From JAPOXR01 sp965199765 (GTDB lineage: Bacteria > Pseudomonadota > Alphaproteobacteria > Rhodobacterales > Rhodobacteraceae): a stretch of DNA of 64,000 nucleotides. A program made the translations under genes and the position numbers. Within the stretch, counting starts at the first letter, position 1, and each line of letters opens with the position of its first letter. Where the stretch lies: NCBI GenBank assembly GCA_965199765.1, contig CBDATC010000001.1:62001-126000 (forward strand). Direction: 5' to 3'. The notes beneath the pieces are model-generated. The model was not told the origin of the DNA. It saw only the letters and a list, made by a program, of their open reading frames with translations, and did not search any database. Below, piece by piece: positions 43,635 to 52,055 of the stretch.

Positions 43635-44543
43635 ATGATTGCTCGTGTTGGTGTTGTGGGGCTTGGAGACATGGGATCCGGGCTTGCAAAAAATTTGATT
43701 CACGCAGGTTTCGAGACATCGGGATTCGACCTTAGCAAAGCCAGAATGGATGCGTTTGCCGCCTTGGGCGGGCATCCGGCCGCAAATGCCAAAGAAGTCG
43801 GTCAAGATACTGATGCCGTCCTTGTAATGGTTATGAACGGTGCACAGGCCCGTTCGACAATTTTCGGCGCTAATGGTCTGCTTGCTTCAATGAAAGCGGG
43901 TTCAGCCATTCTCATGACCGCGACCATTGCCGCTAAAGATGTCCTCATGATCGCAGATGAAATGTCTGAAAGCGGTGTCTATTTGATCGACACGCCAGTC
44001 AGCGGCGGATTCTCCGGTGCTCAATCCGGGAATCTCACAATGATGGCAGCGGCTCCTGACGACATCCTTGACCGCTTCCAACCTGTCATGGAAGCAGTCA
44101 GCTCATCAATTCACCGGGTGGGAACCAAGGCCGGAATGGGGCAAACCGTCAAAGCCTGCCTGCAGTCCTTGATCGGTGCGATCTTCACGGCGACCTTTGA
44201 GGCTACCGTCCTCGCAGGGGCTGCAGGTGTCAATGCAAAAGTTCTGCAGAATGTGATTTCCGCATCGTCCGCCGGTTCGATCGCTAGCAATACAGCAGTC
44301 GAAAATATCATCGCCGGACGGTTTGAGGCAACAGGCAGCCACATCCGCACCATGCACAAGGACATGACATTGGTGGTTGATCTCGCTCGGGATCTAGGTG
44401 TCCCGCTGTTCACCGCCTCCACCGCGATGCAATTGTTTCAGGCAGGAATCACGAAATTTCCGCATGGCGACAATTGGGCGGTCACCCGGGTGCTGGAAGA
44501 CATCGTCGGCAGCAGTTTGCGTCAGCAGGATGATTTGTCATGA
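43635..44543 (+). CDS. Beta-hydroxyacid dehydrogenase, L-threonate dehydrogenase-like
   Basis: NAD(P)-dependent dehydrogenase of the 3-hydroxyisobutyrate dehydrogenase family, 302 residues. It has the dinucleotide motif VGVVGLGDMGSGLAKNLI, the substrate-binding DTPVSGGFSGAQSGNL and the catalytic Lys in GQTVKACLQ near residue 177. The sequence looks closest to LtnD, the first enzyme of threonate catabolism, which oxidises C2. Within the operon it would oxidise the imported acid to an oxo acid. The two following genes overlap or adjoin it, so they should act in the same pathway. Confidence 0.88.
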   Translation: MIARVGVVGLGDMGSGLAKNLIHAGFETSGFDLSKARMDAFAALGGHPAANAKEVGQDTDAVLVMVMNGAQARSTIFGANGLLASMKAGSAILMTATIAAKDVLMIADEMSESGVYLIDTPVSGGFSGAQSGNLTMMAAAPDDILDRFQPVMEAVSSSIHRVGTKAGMGQTVKACLQSLIGAIFTATFEATVLAGAAGVNAKVLQNVISASSAGSIASNTAVENIIAGRFEATGSHIRTMHKDMTLVVDLARDLGVPLFTASTAMQLFQAGITKFPHGDNWAVTRVLEDIVGSSLRQQDDLS

Positions 44544-45412
44544 AACTTGGGGTCATCTGTGACGGCATTAGCCGTGATTTGAACCACGCGCTAAGCGTGT
44601 TGACCGAATTCGGTTTTGATTATGCGGAACTGCAATTTGTCTGGAATCGCGAAATTGGCGATCACTCCACCGAGGAAGTCGCGCTCATCAAAGAATTATT
44701 GCGTCGGCATGACAAACATGTCTGCTGCCTTTCCCGGCATCTCTTTGCGGCGCTGACGGTGCAAAACAAACCTGGCGACAGTGTGCATAAGCAGCAGATG
44801 GAAGCCTTGAAGCGCGTCAACGCGCTGGCTCACGAGCTGAATTCGCCGCTGGTGCGCATCATGGCGCCCAAAAAAGAAGCCATCCTTTGGGGTGAAGGCG
44901 GCGCGGAGGTCTGGAATGTTGCAGTTGGCGCCTGGGATGTTACGCTTGAACTTCTGATGCCGGTGATCGAACAGGCTCGGAAAGATGCAGTGACGCTGGT
45001 TGTCGAAACCGGCAATGGCATCATGGTCAATTCCAATTGCATGGCCAAGAAACTAATCGATGACCTGAACGCGAAAGATTGTCTCAAAGTTCTGTGGGAT
45101 CCGGCGAACTGCTGCTGGTGCCATGAGCGCGCTTGGCCAGATGCATATGAAGAGGTGGCGAATGGCTATCTCGGCCATATTCACATCAAGGATATCAGCA
45201 TCGACACACCGCGTGCGCTTCTGAGTGTGCGTGAATATGGCACCGGTCAACTGGGACCTCACTACCCTAAGATCGCGGAGGCGCTGAAACGCGACAAGTA
45301 TGACGGCGTTGTCTCGTTCGAAAGCGTTTATCATCCGGGCAACGGGAGTTTTGAAGACGGGTTCAGAAGCAGCGTTGACCGGTTTTGCGCGGATTTTCGC
45401 AGCCCAGCTTGA
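44540..45412 (+). CDS. Sugar isomerase/epimerase-like TIM barrel (AP endonuclease 2 superfamily)
   Basis: 290-residue xylose-isomerase-like barrel. The four expected metal ligands are visible: Glu in LVVETGNG near residue 155, Asp in VLWDPANCCW near 190, His in LGHIHIKDIS near 217 and Glu in GVVSFESVYH near 258. Related enzymes include hydroxypyruvate isomerase and OtnI, the 2-oxo-tetronate isomerase that follows LtnD in threonate-type pathways. The ATG overlaps the preceding stop (ATGA). The exact substrate is not known, but an isomerisation of the dehydrogenase product is the natural guess. Confidence 0.82.
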   Translation: MKLGVICDGISRDLNHALSVLTEFGFDYAELQFVWNREIGDHSTEEVALIKELLRRHDKHVCCLSRHLFAALTVQNKPGDSVHKQQMEALKRVNALAHELNSPLVRIMAPKKEAILWGEGGAEVWNVAVGAWDVTLELLMPVIEQARKDAVTLVVETGNGIMVNSNCMAKKLIDDLNAKDCLKVLWDPANCCWCHERAWPDAYEEVANGYLGHIHIKDISIDTPRALLSVREYGTGQLGPHYPKIAEALKRDKYDGVVSFESVYHPGNGSFEDGFRSSVDRFCADFRSPA

Positions 45413-45424
45413 AGGAGTTGAATC

Positions 45425-46252
45425 ATGCACCGCGTTTATACATGGGCTGCCAAGCCGACCGTACGAACGACAACAGTTGCCGGACTGCAAGCGAATAAAG
45501 GCAAACGCAAGTGGACGCAGGTTACCTGCAACAGCGAAGAAGAGGCTCATGCCGCCAATGAAGCCGGACTGGATCTCATCATTTGCAATTCGACAAATGC
45601 AGATCGTGTCCGCGCAGCGAACACACCTCAGTTCCTGACGGCCGCGATCGGTCTGCCTGATTTCCCAACGATTACCGATATTCTGCGGGAAGCCTTTCGC
45701 TGTTTGGCATTGGGAGCCGATGCAGTGCTGACGGCACGCAGTATGGATGTCGTCGAAGTCTTGGCACGGGAGGACATTCCAGTCATGGGGCATCTGGGTC
45801 TCGTTCCACGAAAATCAACTTGGAGAGGAGGACTGCGCGCCGTCGGCAAGACCGGTGAAGAAGCCTTTGAGCTTTATCGTGATTTCAGGCGGTTGGAAGA
45901 CGCCGGAGGGGTCATGGTTGAAGCGGAGGTTATTCCCGCTCCGATCATGGCCGAAATCTCCAAGCGAAGTTCACTCATCACTGTATCTTTAGGGTCGGGA
46001 AATGGAGGTGATGTCGATTATCTTTTCTTGGAAGATATCTGTGGCGATTCTGACATTCCGCCGCGTCATGCACGGACTTTCGGCAATATGCGGGCGATCC
46101 GCAAACAGCTGAGCCAAGAAAGAATAAATGCGTTGAAACGATTTAAGCTTGCTGTGGAGGCAGGCGAATTTCCTAGCAGCGCGGAATCGGTCGGCATAGA
46201 CCCGAAAGCACTCGAACACTTCCATAATTTGATGGAACGAGACCGAGCTTGA
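45425..46252 (+). CDS. Ketopantoate hydroxymethyltransferase (PanB)-like protein in a catabolic operon
   Basis: 275-residue protein of the PEP mutase/isocitrate lyase barrel superfamily. The middle, VMGHLGLVPRKSTWRGGLRAVGKTGEEAF, then LEDAGGVMVEAEVIP, follows the PanB pattern with the catalytic Glu region. The N-terminal strand NEAGLDLIICNST lacks PanB's VGDS metal site, and the usual GIGAG/DGQ strand reads SLGSGNGGDVD. So it is a divergent homologue and probably not a pantothenate enzyme. In an operon with a dehydrogenase and an isomerase it may cleave a carbon-carbon bond. A good AAGGAG lies 8 bases before the ATG. Confidence 0.75.
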   Translation: MHRVYTWAAKPTVRTTTVAGLQANKGKRKWTQVTCNSEEEAHAANEAGLDLIICNSTNADRVRAANTPQFLTAAIGLPDFPTITDILREAFRCLALGADAVLTARSMDVVEVLAREDIPVMGHLGLVPRKSTWRGGLRAVGKTGEEAFELYRDFRRLEDAGGVMVEAEVIPAPIMAEISKRSSLITVSLGSGNGGDVDYLFLEDICGDSDIPPRHARTFGNMRAIRKQLSQERINALKRFKLAVEAGEFPSSAESVGIDPKALEHFHNLMERDRA

Positions 46253-46348
46253 TTATTGAAAACGAAGAACAGCTTAAATCTTGACCCATAGCTTGGTCAC
46301 TACGCTGCACACATAGAAAAAGCGTAGACACGTTTCTGTAATACCGTT

Positions 46349-46501
46349 TCAAAAATAGTAATCATTGGTCTGGAACTTTTTCAGGTTCTTGTTCAGCGTC
46401 TCCTCAACCGCGTCCCTGACCATTTCACCCAGGCGATCCTTGATCCTCGCCTCATTGATGTGAACTACTTTTCCCATCGGATTGTCGTCTTTCCCGTCCA
46501 T
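46349..46501 (-). pseudogene. Truncated N-terminus of an IS256-family transposase
   Basis: From the ATG at 46501 the minus strand encodes a 50-residue product whose first part, GKVVHINEARIKDRLGEM followed by VRDAVEETLN, is the N-terminus of IS256-type transposases; after about 37 residues the match is lost and the frame runs into a stop. Just upstream of the start, at 46546-46559, lies GTGCGAAAGATTCT, the inner part of the terminal repeat seen at 6211, 26732 and 61584. This therefore appears to be the 5' end of the same element family. The rest of the 46253-46846 interval shows nothing else. Confidence 0.72.
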
Positions 46502-46846
46502 TGTCAGTCCTCTCTGTCTGAAAGGAACCATCAGCAAAAGCAAATGTGCGAAAGATTCTATACGTTATCCTTGCGACATCGTGGTTCAATGCAGCAATCA
46601 CTGCAAGTCTTGTCTTTCCGCAGAACTCTTAATCAACCGGGGGCATCACATAGGATAAGCCGGACCGAGAACGGTTGCGACGGACATCGCCGGATGTCCC
46701 GTCTGTTGGGAACCAATCTGCGCGAGAATTGAACTGCGCACATGGAAATTGAAGGCCGTTGAATTTTGAACTTTAGGTTTGAAATCGGTATGGAACGTTC
46801 GGTCGTGCGCAAATTTTTCAGGACACCGCTGTAAGGAAAATCTAAT

Positions 46847-48661
46847 ATGGAATTGGATCACCGAATTGCCCAGATAACTGAGCGTATACGACATCGCAGC
46901 AAGCAAACTCGAGCAAAGTATCTCGCACGCATTTCCGACGCCGCCGCTTCTGGCCCGGTGCGCGGACACCTTTCCTGCAGTAATCAGGCACACGCCTATG
47001 CCGCCATGTCCGGTGACAAAATCTCCCTGGCAAGCGGGCAAGCTCCAAATCTTGGAATCGTAACCGCGTACAACGACATGTTGTCGGCTCATCAGCCGTT
47101 CGAATCTTATCCCGAGCAGATCAAGCAGACCGCTCGGTCTGTCGGAGCAACAGCGCAGGTCGCCGGTGGCGTGCCCGCGATGTGCGATGGCGTGACACAA
47201 GGCCAGCCGGGCATGGAACTTTCTCTCTTTTCCAGAGATGTGATCGCATTGGCCGCTGGAGTTGCCTTGAGTCACAACACGTTCGATGCAGCGGTCTATC
47301 TCGGAGTATGCGATAAAATTGTTCCGGGCCTCATCATCGCAGCATTGAATTTTGGACATTTGCCGACGGTCTTTATTCCAGCCGGTCCTATGACTTCGGG
47401 TCTGCCGAATGACAAGAAGGCTAAAATCCGTCAGAAATTCGCCACGGGAGAGATCAGTCGAAGCGAATTGATGCAAGCCGAGATGGATGCTTATCATGGA
47501 CCGGGCACCTGCACATTCTATGGAACAGCCAATAGCAATCAAATGCTGATGGAATTCATGGGACTGCATCTGCCGGGAGCCTCGTTCATCAACCCTGGAA
47601 CTCCGCTACGAAAGGCGCTGACGGCAGCAGCCGCAAAACGCGCATTGGAAATAACGGCACTGGGCAACGACTTCAGACCTGTTGGCGAGTTGCTGGATGA
47701 ACGAACTTTTGTGAACGGAATCGTTGGTTTGATGGCCACCGGAGGATCAACCAATCTTGTGCTTCACCTCACCGCAATGGCCGGTGCTGCCGGTATTCAA
47801 TTGGCTGCGAGCGACTTCGCTGAAATTTCCGAAGCGGTTCCGCTGTTAGCCAAAGTTTACCCTAATGGTCTCGCCGATGTGAATCACTTTCATGCGGCAG
47901 GCGGGCTAGCGTTTCTAATCGGCGAACTTTTGGATACCGGATTGCTTCATGACGATGTCAGAACTGTGGTTGGTGACGGTCTGTCCCGCTATGCGATCGA
48001 ACCCCGCTTAAGCGACGGTTGTCTGGTCTGGGAAAACAAAGTCGACCAATCCGAGAATGAGCAGATATTGCGGCCTGTCTCAAACCCGTTCGCTGCAACC
48101 GGAGGGTTAAAGAGACTCGGCGGTAATCTCGGCCAAGGCATCATGAAAATCTCGGCAGTTAAAGATGAACACACCGTGATTGAAGCACCGGCTCGAGTGT
48201 TTTCCTGCCAAGATGAAGTTAAAGGGGCTTTCTCGAAGGGCGAGCTAAACATGGATTGCATTGTGGTTGTTCGCAATCAAGGACCAAAGGCCAACGGAAT
48301 GCCGGAACTGCATGGGCTGACGCCGATGCTCTCGGTCCTCCTGGACCGTGGCTATAAGGTTGGAATGGTGACCGACGGGCGCATGTCAGGCGCATCCGGC
48401 AAAGTGCCCGCAGCTATCCATGTGAGCCCCGAAGCGGCTTCCGGCGGTCCACTTGCAAAGGTCGAAGATGGCGATTTAATTCTCTTGGATGGACGAAACG
48501 GCCGCATTGAAGCTGTCAATGTCGATCTTGCCGCTCGGCAAAAGGAAATGCTCGCCCAACCGACCGGAGACCTGACCACCGGTCAGCCGATGTTCGAGCT
48601 CTTCCGGCGAAATGTTGGCGATGCCGACCATGGCGCGTCAGTGCTCATTCAGGGAAGTTAA
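46847..48661 (+). CDS. edd: 6-Phosphogluconate dehydratase
   Basis: First enzyme of the Entner-Doudoroff pathway, dehydrating 6-phosphogluconate to KDPG with a [4Fe-4S] cluster; 604 residues, full length. Typical segments are IVTAYNDMLSAHQPFE, GVPAMCDGVTQGQPGMELS and GVCDKIVPG with cluster cysteines, MATGGSTNLVLHL, and the C-terminal GRMSGASGKVPAAIHVSPEA. AAGGAAAA precedes the ATG. It is followed by eda after 2 bases. Zwf and Pgl, the enzymes before it, are not in the window. Confidence 0.97.
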   Translation: MELDHRIAQITERIRHRSKQTRAKYLARISDAAASGPVRGHLSCSNQAHAYAAMSGDKISLASGQAPNLGIVTAYNDMLSAHQPFESYPEQIKQTARSVGATAQVAGGVPAMCDGVTQGQPGMELSLFSRDVIALAAGVALSHNTFDAAVYLGVCDKIVPGLIIAALNFGHLPTVFIPAGPMTSGLPNDKKAKIRQKFATGEISRSELMQAEMDAYHGPGTCTFYGTANSNQMLMEFMGLHLPGASFINPGTPLRKALTAAAAKRALEITALGNDFRPVGELLDERTFVNGIVGLMATGGSTNLVLHLTAMAGAAGIQLAASDFAEISEAVPLLAKVYPNGLADVNHFHAAGGLAFLIGELLDTGLLHDDVRTVVGDGLSRYAIEPRLSDGCLVWENKVDQSENEQILRPVSNPFAATGGLKRLGGNLGQGIMKISAVKDEHTVIEAPARVFSCQDEVKGAFSKGELNMDCIVVVRNQGPKANGMPELHGLTPMLSVLLDRGYKVGMVTDGRMSGASGKVPAAIHVSPEAASGGPLAKVEDGDLILLDGRNGRIEAVNVDLAARQKEMLAQPTGDLTTGQPMFELFRRNVGDADHGASVLIQGS

Positions 48662-48663
48662 GA

Positions 48664-49311
48664 ATGACCCCAAATCAAGCCAGCGACTGGTTGCTGACCG
48701 CTTGCGCGTCGACCGCCATAATACCGGTATTGACTGTTAACCGCAGCGAATGGGCGCAGCCGCTTGCCAACGCTCTGGTCGCAGGCGGTCTCAATGTTTT
48801 GGAAGTTACACTTAGAACCGAATGCGCACTTGATGCGATTCGAGAGATGACGGAGGTTAATGGCTGTATCGTTGGCGCAGGAACACTTCTGACCCCCGAT
48901 CACGCCGCGGATGCCAAAGCTGCCGGCGCAGCCTTTGGTGTCTCTCCTGGTTCAACAGCGGAACTGATTGATGCCTGCGCGGAAATTGAACTTCCACTTT
49001 TGCCGGGAGCAGCGACCGCTACAGAAATTATGCAACTTCTTAAATCCGGGTTTTCGTTCTTGAAGTTTTTTCCTGCCGAGCCCTCTGGCGGAGTCTCAGC
49101 GCTCAAAGCGTTTGCCGGACCGCTGCCGCAAGCCCGTTTCTGTCCGACTGGAGGAATCTGTCATGCCAACGCGTCCAGCTATCTTCGGCAAAAGTCCGTC
49201 GTTTGCGTCGGCGGCAGCTGGGTTGCCGACAACGCACTTATCAGCGCAGGTCAATGGAGCCGGATCACCGCGGAAGCTGCAGCCGCTGCGAAACTGCGCT
49301 CAACTGTATAA
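48664..49311 (+). CDS. eda: KDPG aldolase (2-dehydro-3-deoxy-phosphogluconate aldolase)
   Basis: Splits KDPG into pyruvate and glyceraldehyde 3-phosphate, completing the Entner-Doudoroff pathway; 215 residues. The catalytic Glu is in LNVLEVTLRTE and the Schiff-base Lys in FSFLKFFPAE; the phosphate site is CPTGGI. The gene begins 2 bases after the edd stop, so the two are co-expressed. It overlaps the 3' end of aglK (minus strand) by 12 bases. Confidence 0.96.
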   Translation: MTPNQASDWLLTACASTAIIPVLTVNRSEWAQPLANALVAGGLNVLEVTLRTECALDAIREMTEVNGCIVGAGTLLTPDHAADAKAAGAAFGVSPGSTAELIDACAEIELPLLPGAATATEIMQLLKSGFSFLKFFPAEPSGGVSALKAFAGPLPQARFCPTGGICHANASSYLRQKSVVCVGGSWVADNALISAGQWSRITAEAAAAAKLRSTV

Positions 49312-50388
49312 GAGCGACCTGCCATTCGCGAATAAGTGAACTTTGGACGCCGAAGCGGTCAGCATAACATTCTTGCCGGCAAGCATTGAATGGATTCCTG
49401 GGATCTTGGCTACCGTAGCGTCATCCTCTGTCGATGTCGTCTTAAAATAAAGCAATGTCACTTCACCTAACGCCTCGCAGATTGCGACCTGCCCTGTAAA
49501 TATCGGCTGCTCTTTGGTTAAAACAAAATCTTCGGGTCGGACACCGACCCGGACATCCTGACCCTTGGCGCTTGGCTTTGTCGGCACGGCAGAAACAGCC
49601 ACACCGCCGCTGTCGAGCGATACTGTGGTCTTCTCGCCGGTCTCGATAATCTTTCCTTCAAATAGGTTCATCGCGGGCGAGCCGATAAATCGAGCAACGA
49701 ATTCGTTTTCGGGTCGTTCATAGAGCTCAAGCGGCGGTCCGACCTGTTCAATGTTTCCCCCATGCAGCACAACGATTCTTGTTGCCAAAGTCATGGCTTC
49801 CACTTGGTCATGCGTCACATAGATCATCGTCGAATCGGGCATGCTCTGTTTCAACTGCGCGATTTCTATCCGTGTTGCGACCCGCAGCGCAGCATCCAAA
49901 TTGGAAAGCGGTTCGTCGAAAAGGAACACCTTTGGATCTCGAACAATGGCTCGGCCGATCGCAACCCGCTGTCGCTGACCTCCTGACAATGCTTTCGGCA
50001 AGCGATCAAGATAGCTGTCCAGCTGCAGTTTTCGTGCGGCATCAGTTACCGCTTCTTCAATCTCGAACTTGCTCCTTTTGGCGATCTGCAGCGCAAACGA
50101 CATGTTTTCGCGCACTGTCATATGCGGGTACAAAGCATAGGACTGAAAGACCATCGCCACACCTCGCTGCGCGGGAGGAACGTCGTTGACAAGCTGACCA
50201 TCGATCCAAAGATCTCCTCCGGATATTTTTTCCAACCCTGCGATCATGCGCAGCAGTGTTGATTTTCCGCATCCAGAGGGACCAACGAAAACAATCAGTT
50301 CGCCTTGATCGATTTCAAGATTGATATCGTGGAGCACCTCGATATCGCCGTATCTTTTGCAGACTTTTTTGAGTTCTAGCTCAGCCAT
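49300..50388 (-). CDS. aglK: Alpha-glucoside ABC transporter ATP-binding protein
   Basis: MalK/UgpC-type ATPase, 362 residues. It has Walker A GPSGCGKSTLLRMIAG near residue 38, Q-loop QSYALYPHMTV, signature LSGGQRQRVAIGRA, Walker B VFLFDEPLSNLD and the switch His in THDQVEA, followed by a C-terminal TOBE domain (GVRPEDFVL) that regulates sugar transporters. It is the last gene of aglE-aglF-aglG-aglA-aglK. The ATP-binding protein may be shared with other sugar transporters, as is usual for this class. Confidence 0.94.
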   Translation of the reverse strand: MAELELKKVCKRYGDIEVLHDINLEIDQGELIVFVGPSGCGKSTLLRMIAGLEKISGGDLWIDGQLVNDVPPAQRGVAMVFQSYALYPHMTVRENMSFALQIAKRSKFEIEEAVTDAARKLQLDSYLDRLPKALSGGQRQRVAIGRAIVRDPKVFLFDEPLSNLDAALRVATRIEIAQLKQSMPDSTMIYVTHDQVEAMTLATRIVVLHGGNIEQVGPPLELYERPENEFVARFIGSPAMNLFEGKIIETGEKTTVSLDSGGVAVSAVPTKPSAKGQDVRVGVRPEDFVLTKEQPIFTGQVAICEALGEVTLLYFKTTSTEDDATVAKIPGIHSMLAGKNVMLTASASKVHLFANGRSLLYS

Positions 50389-50396
50389 TTTTCCGT

Positions 50397-52049
50397 CTAT
50401 TCGTTATGCGCCAAAAATACCGACCAGTCGCCAATTCGAATCCGATTCTCGTCATCAAATTCACCGAAGCCAGACACAGGTGTCCAACTGCCGGGCGGCT
50501 GGTCGAGTGTTTGCACGCCGGTCCCTAAATTAAATGCACAATAGAAGTCGGTCCGTTGGTTAACCCGCCTAAAAGACAAAACCTGTCCATGCGCTCTTAA
50601 GTCCTGCAGCTCACCCGAACGAAGAACCGGCCAATCCCGGCGCAGCGCAAGAATCCGTCGGTAACTCCGCAGCAGCGAGTCCGAGTCTGTCTCCTGCGCG
50701 GAAACCGACAGTGTGCGGTGTGCATCGGGGATCGGCAGCCACGGTTCAACATCTGAAAATCCACAATTTTTGAGTCCGGAATCCCAAACCATTGGAGTTC
50801 GGCAGCCGTCCCGCCCGGGAAAGCGAGGCCAAAACCGCACGCCATACGGGTCACGAATGTCGGCATGCTCCAGTTCGGCTTCCGGCAAACCCAATTCTTC
50901 GCCTTGGAAAATACAAGCCGTTCCCCGAAGACACATCAATAGTGTTAGCACTGTTGACTGAGCCGCCTTGGACAATCCCCATCGTGTTGTGTGACGAACA
51001 ACATCATGATTTGAAAAGGACCAGGTCGGCCAGCTGTCGGGAGCATCGCACAAAAATAGCGACACGACTTCAAACACGCGCTTCGCTGTAATCGAGTTTC
51101 CGCAAAGCAGGTCGAATGCATAGCAGCTATGCATCAGAGAATCACCGTGCGTATATTCTCCCATGATTTCCAATCCGCGCTGCGCTTCGCCGACCTCTCC
51201 GATCATCATGCGCGCATCATAACTATCCAAAAGCCTTCGCAGTGATCTGAGAAATTCAAGATTTTCCGGCTGATTCTTATCATAGAGATGACGTTGAAAA
51301 TTATACGGGTTGACTGAGGGCGCGATGTCATCTCTTCGCTCTTCGGGAGGTAACGGCGGGTTTGAACGCAGCTGTCTGTCGCAGAAATAGAAGTTGACCG
51401 TATCAAGTCGAAACCCGTCGACTCCACGCTCAAGCCAAAATCTGAACACCTCCAAAACCGCTTCTTGAACCTCTGGATTGTGGAAATTCAGATCAGGCTG
51501 TGAAATCAAGAAATTATGGAGGTAGTATTGTCCACGCACACCTTCCCATTCCCATGCGCAGCCGCCAAAAACCGAAAGCCAATTGTTCGGCGGTGTGCCG
51601 TCAGAATTTGGATCAGCCCACACATACCAATCCGCTTTCGAATTGCTCTTGGATGATCGGCTTTCGACAAACCATTCGTGATCTTCGGCGGTATGGCTCA
51701 ACACGAGGTCAATCAATACCTTGATCCCAAGTTCATGTGCCTTTGCCAAGAGCTCATCGAACGTCTCCAGCGATCCGAACAAGGGATCCACATCGCGGTA
51801 ATCTGAAACATCATAGCCGAAATCGGCCATCGGGGATCTAAAGAATGGTGAAATCCAAACCGCATCAACGTTCAGAGCCTGAATATAAGGAAGACGCTCG
51901 ATGATTCCGCGAAGATCACCCACTCCATCCCCATCGCTGTCCTGAAATGATCTCGGATAAATCTGATAAATCACCCCGCCGCGCCACCATGCGGCGGTCT
52001 CGGTTTGAGAACATTGCAATGCCGACTGAACTCCTGCTATCTGATCCAT
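50397..52049 (-). CDS. aglA: Alpha-glucosidase, glycoside hydrolase family 13
   Basis: Cytoplasmic hydrolase for imported alpha-glucosides such as sucrose, maltose or trehalose; 550 residues. GH13 landmarks are GGVIYQIYPRSFQDSDGDGVGD, region I DLVLSHTAEDH, nucleophile Asp in DGFRLDTVNFYF near residue 215, acid/base Glu in MMIGEVGE and the third acid in WSFSNHDVVRH. No signal peptide is visible, consistent with intracellular hydrolysis. It lies 8 bases before aglK and 6 bases after aglG. Confidence 0.95.
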   Translation of the reverse strand: MDQIAGVQSALQCSQTETAAWWRGGVIYQIYPRSFQDSDGDGVGDLRGIIERLPYIQALNVDAVWISPFFRSPMADFGYDVSDYRDVDPLFGSLETFDELLAKAHELGIKVLIDLVLSHTAEDHEWFVESRSSKSNSKADWYVWADPNSDGTPPNNWLSVFGGCAWEWEGVRGQYYLHNFLISQPDLNFHNPEVQEAVLEVFRFWLERGVDGFRLDTVNFYFCDRQLRSNPPLPPEERRDDIAPSVNPYNFQRHLYDKNQPENLEFLRSLRRLLDSYDARMMIGEVGEAQRGLEIMGEYTHGDSLMHSCYAFDLLCGNSITAKRVFEVVSLFLCDAPDSWPTWSFSNHDVVRHTTRWGLSKAAQSTVLTLLMCLRGTACIFQGEELGLPEAELEHADIRDPYGVRFWPRFPGRDGCRTPMVWDSGLKNCGFSDVEPWLPIPDAHRTLSVSAQETDSDSLLRSYRRILALRRDWPVLRSGELQDLRAHGQVLSFRRVNQRTDFYCAFNLGTGVQTLDQPPGSWTPVSGFGEFDDENRIRIGDWSVFLAHNE

Positions 52050-52055
52050 CCGCCA

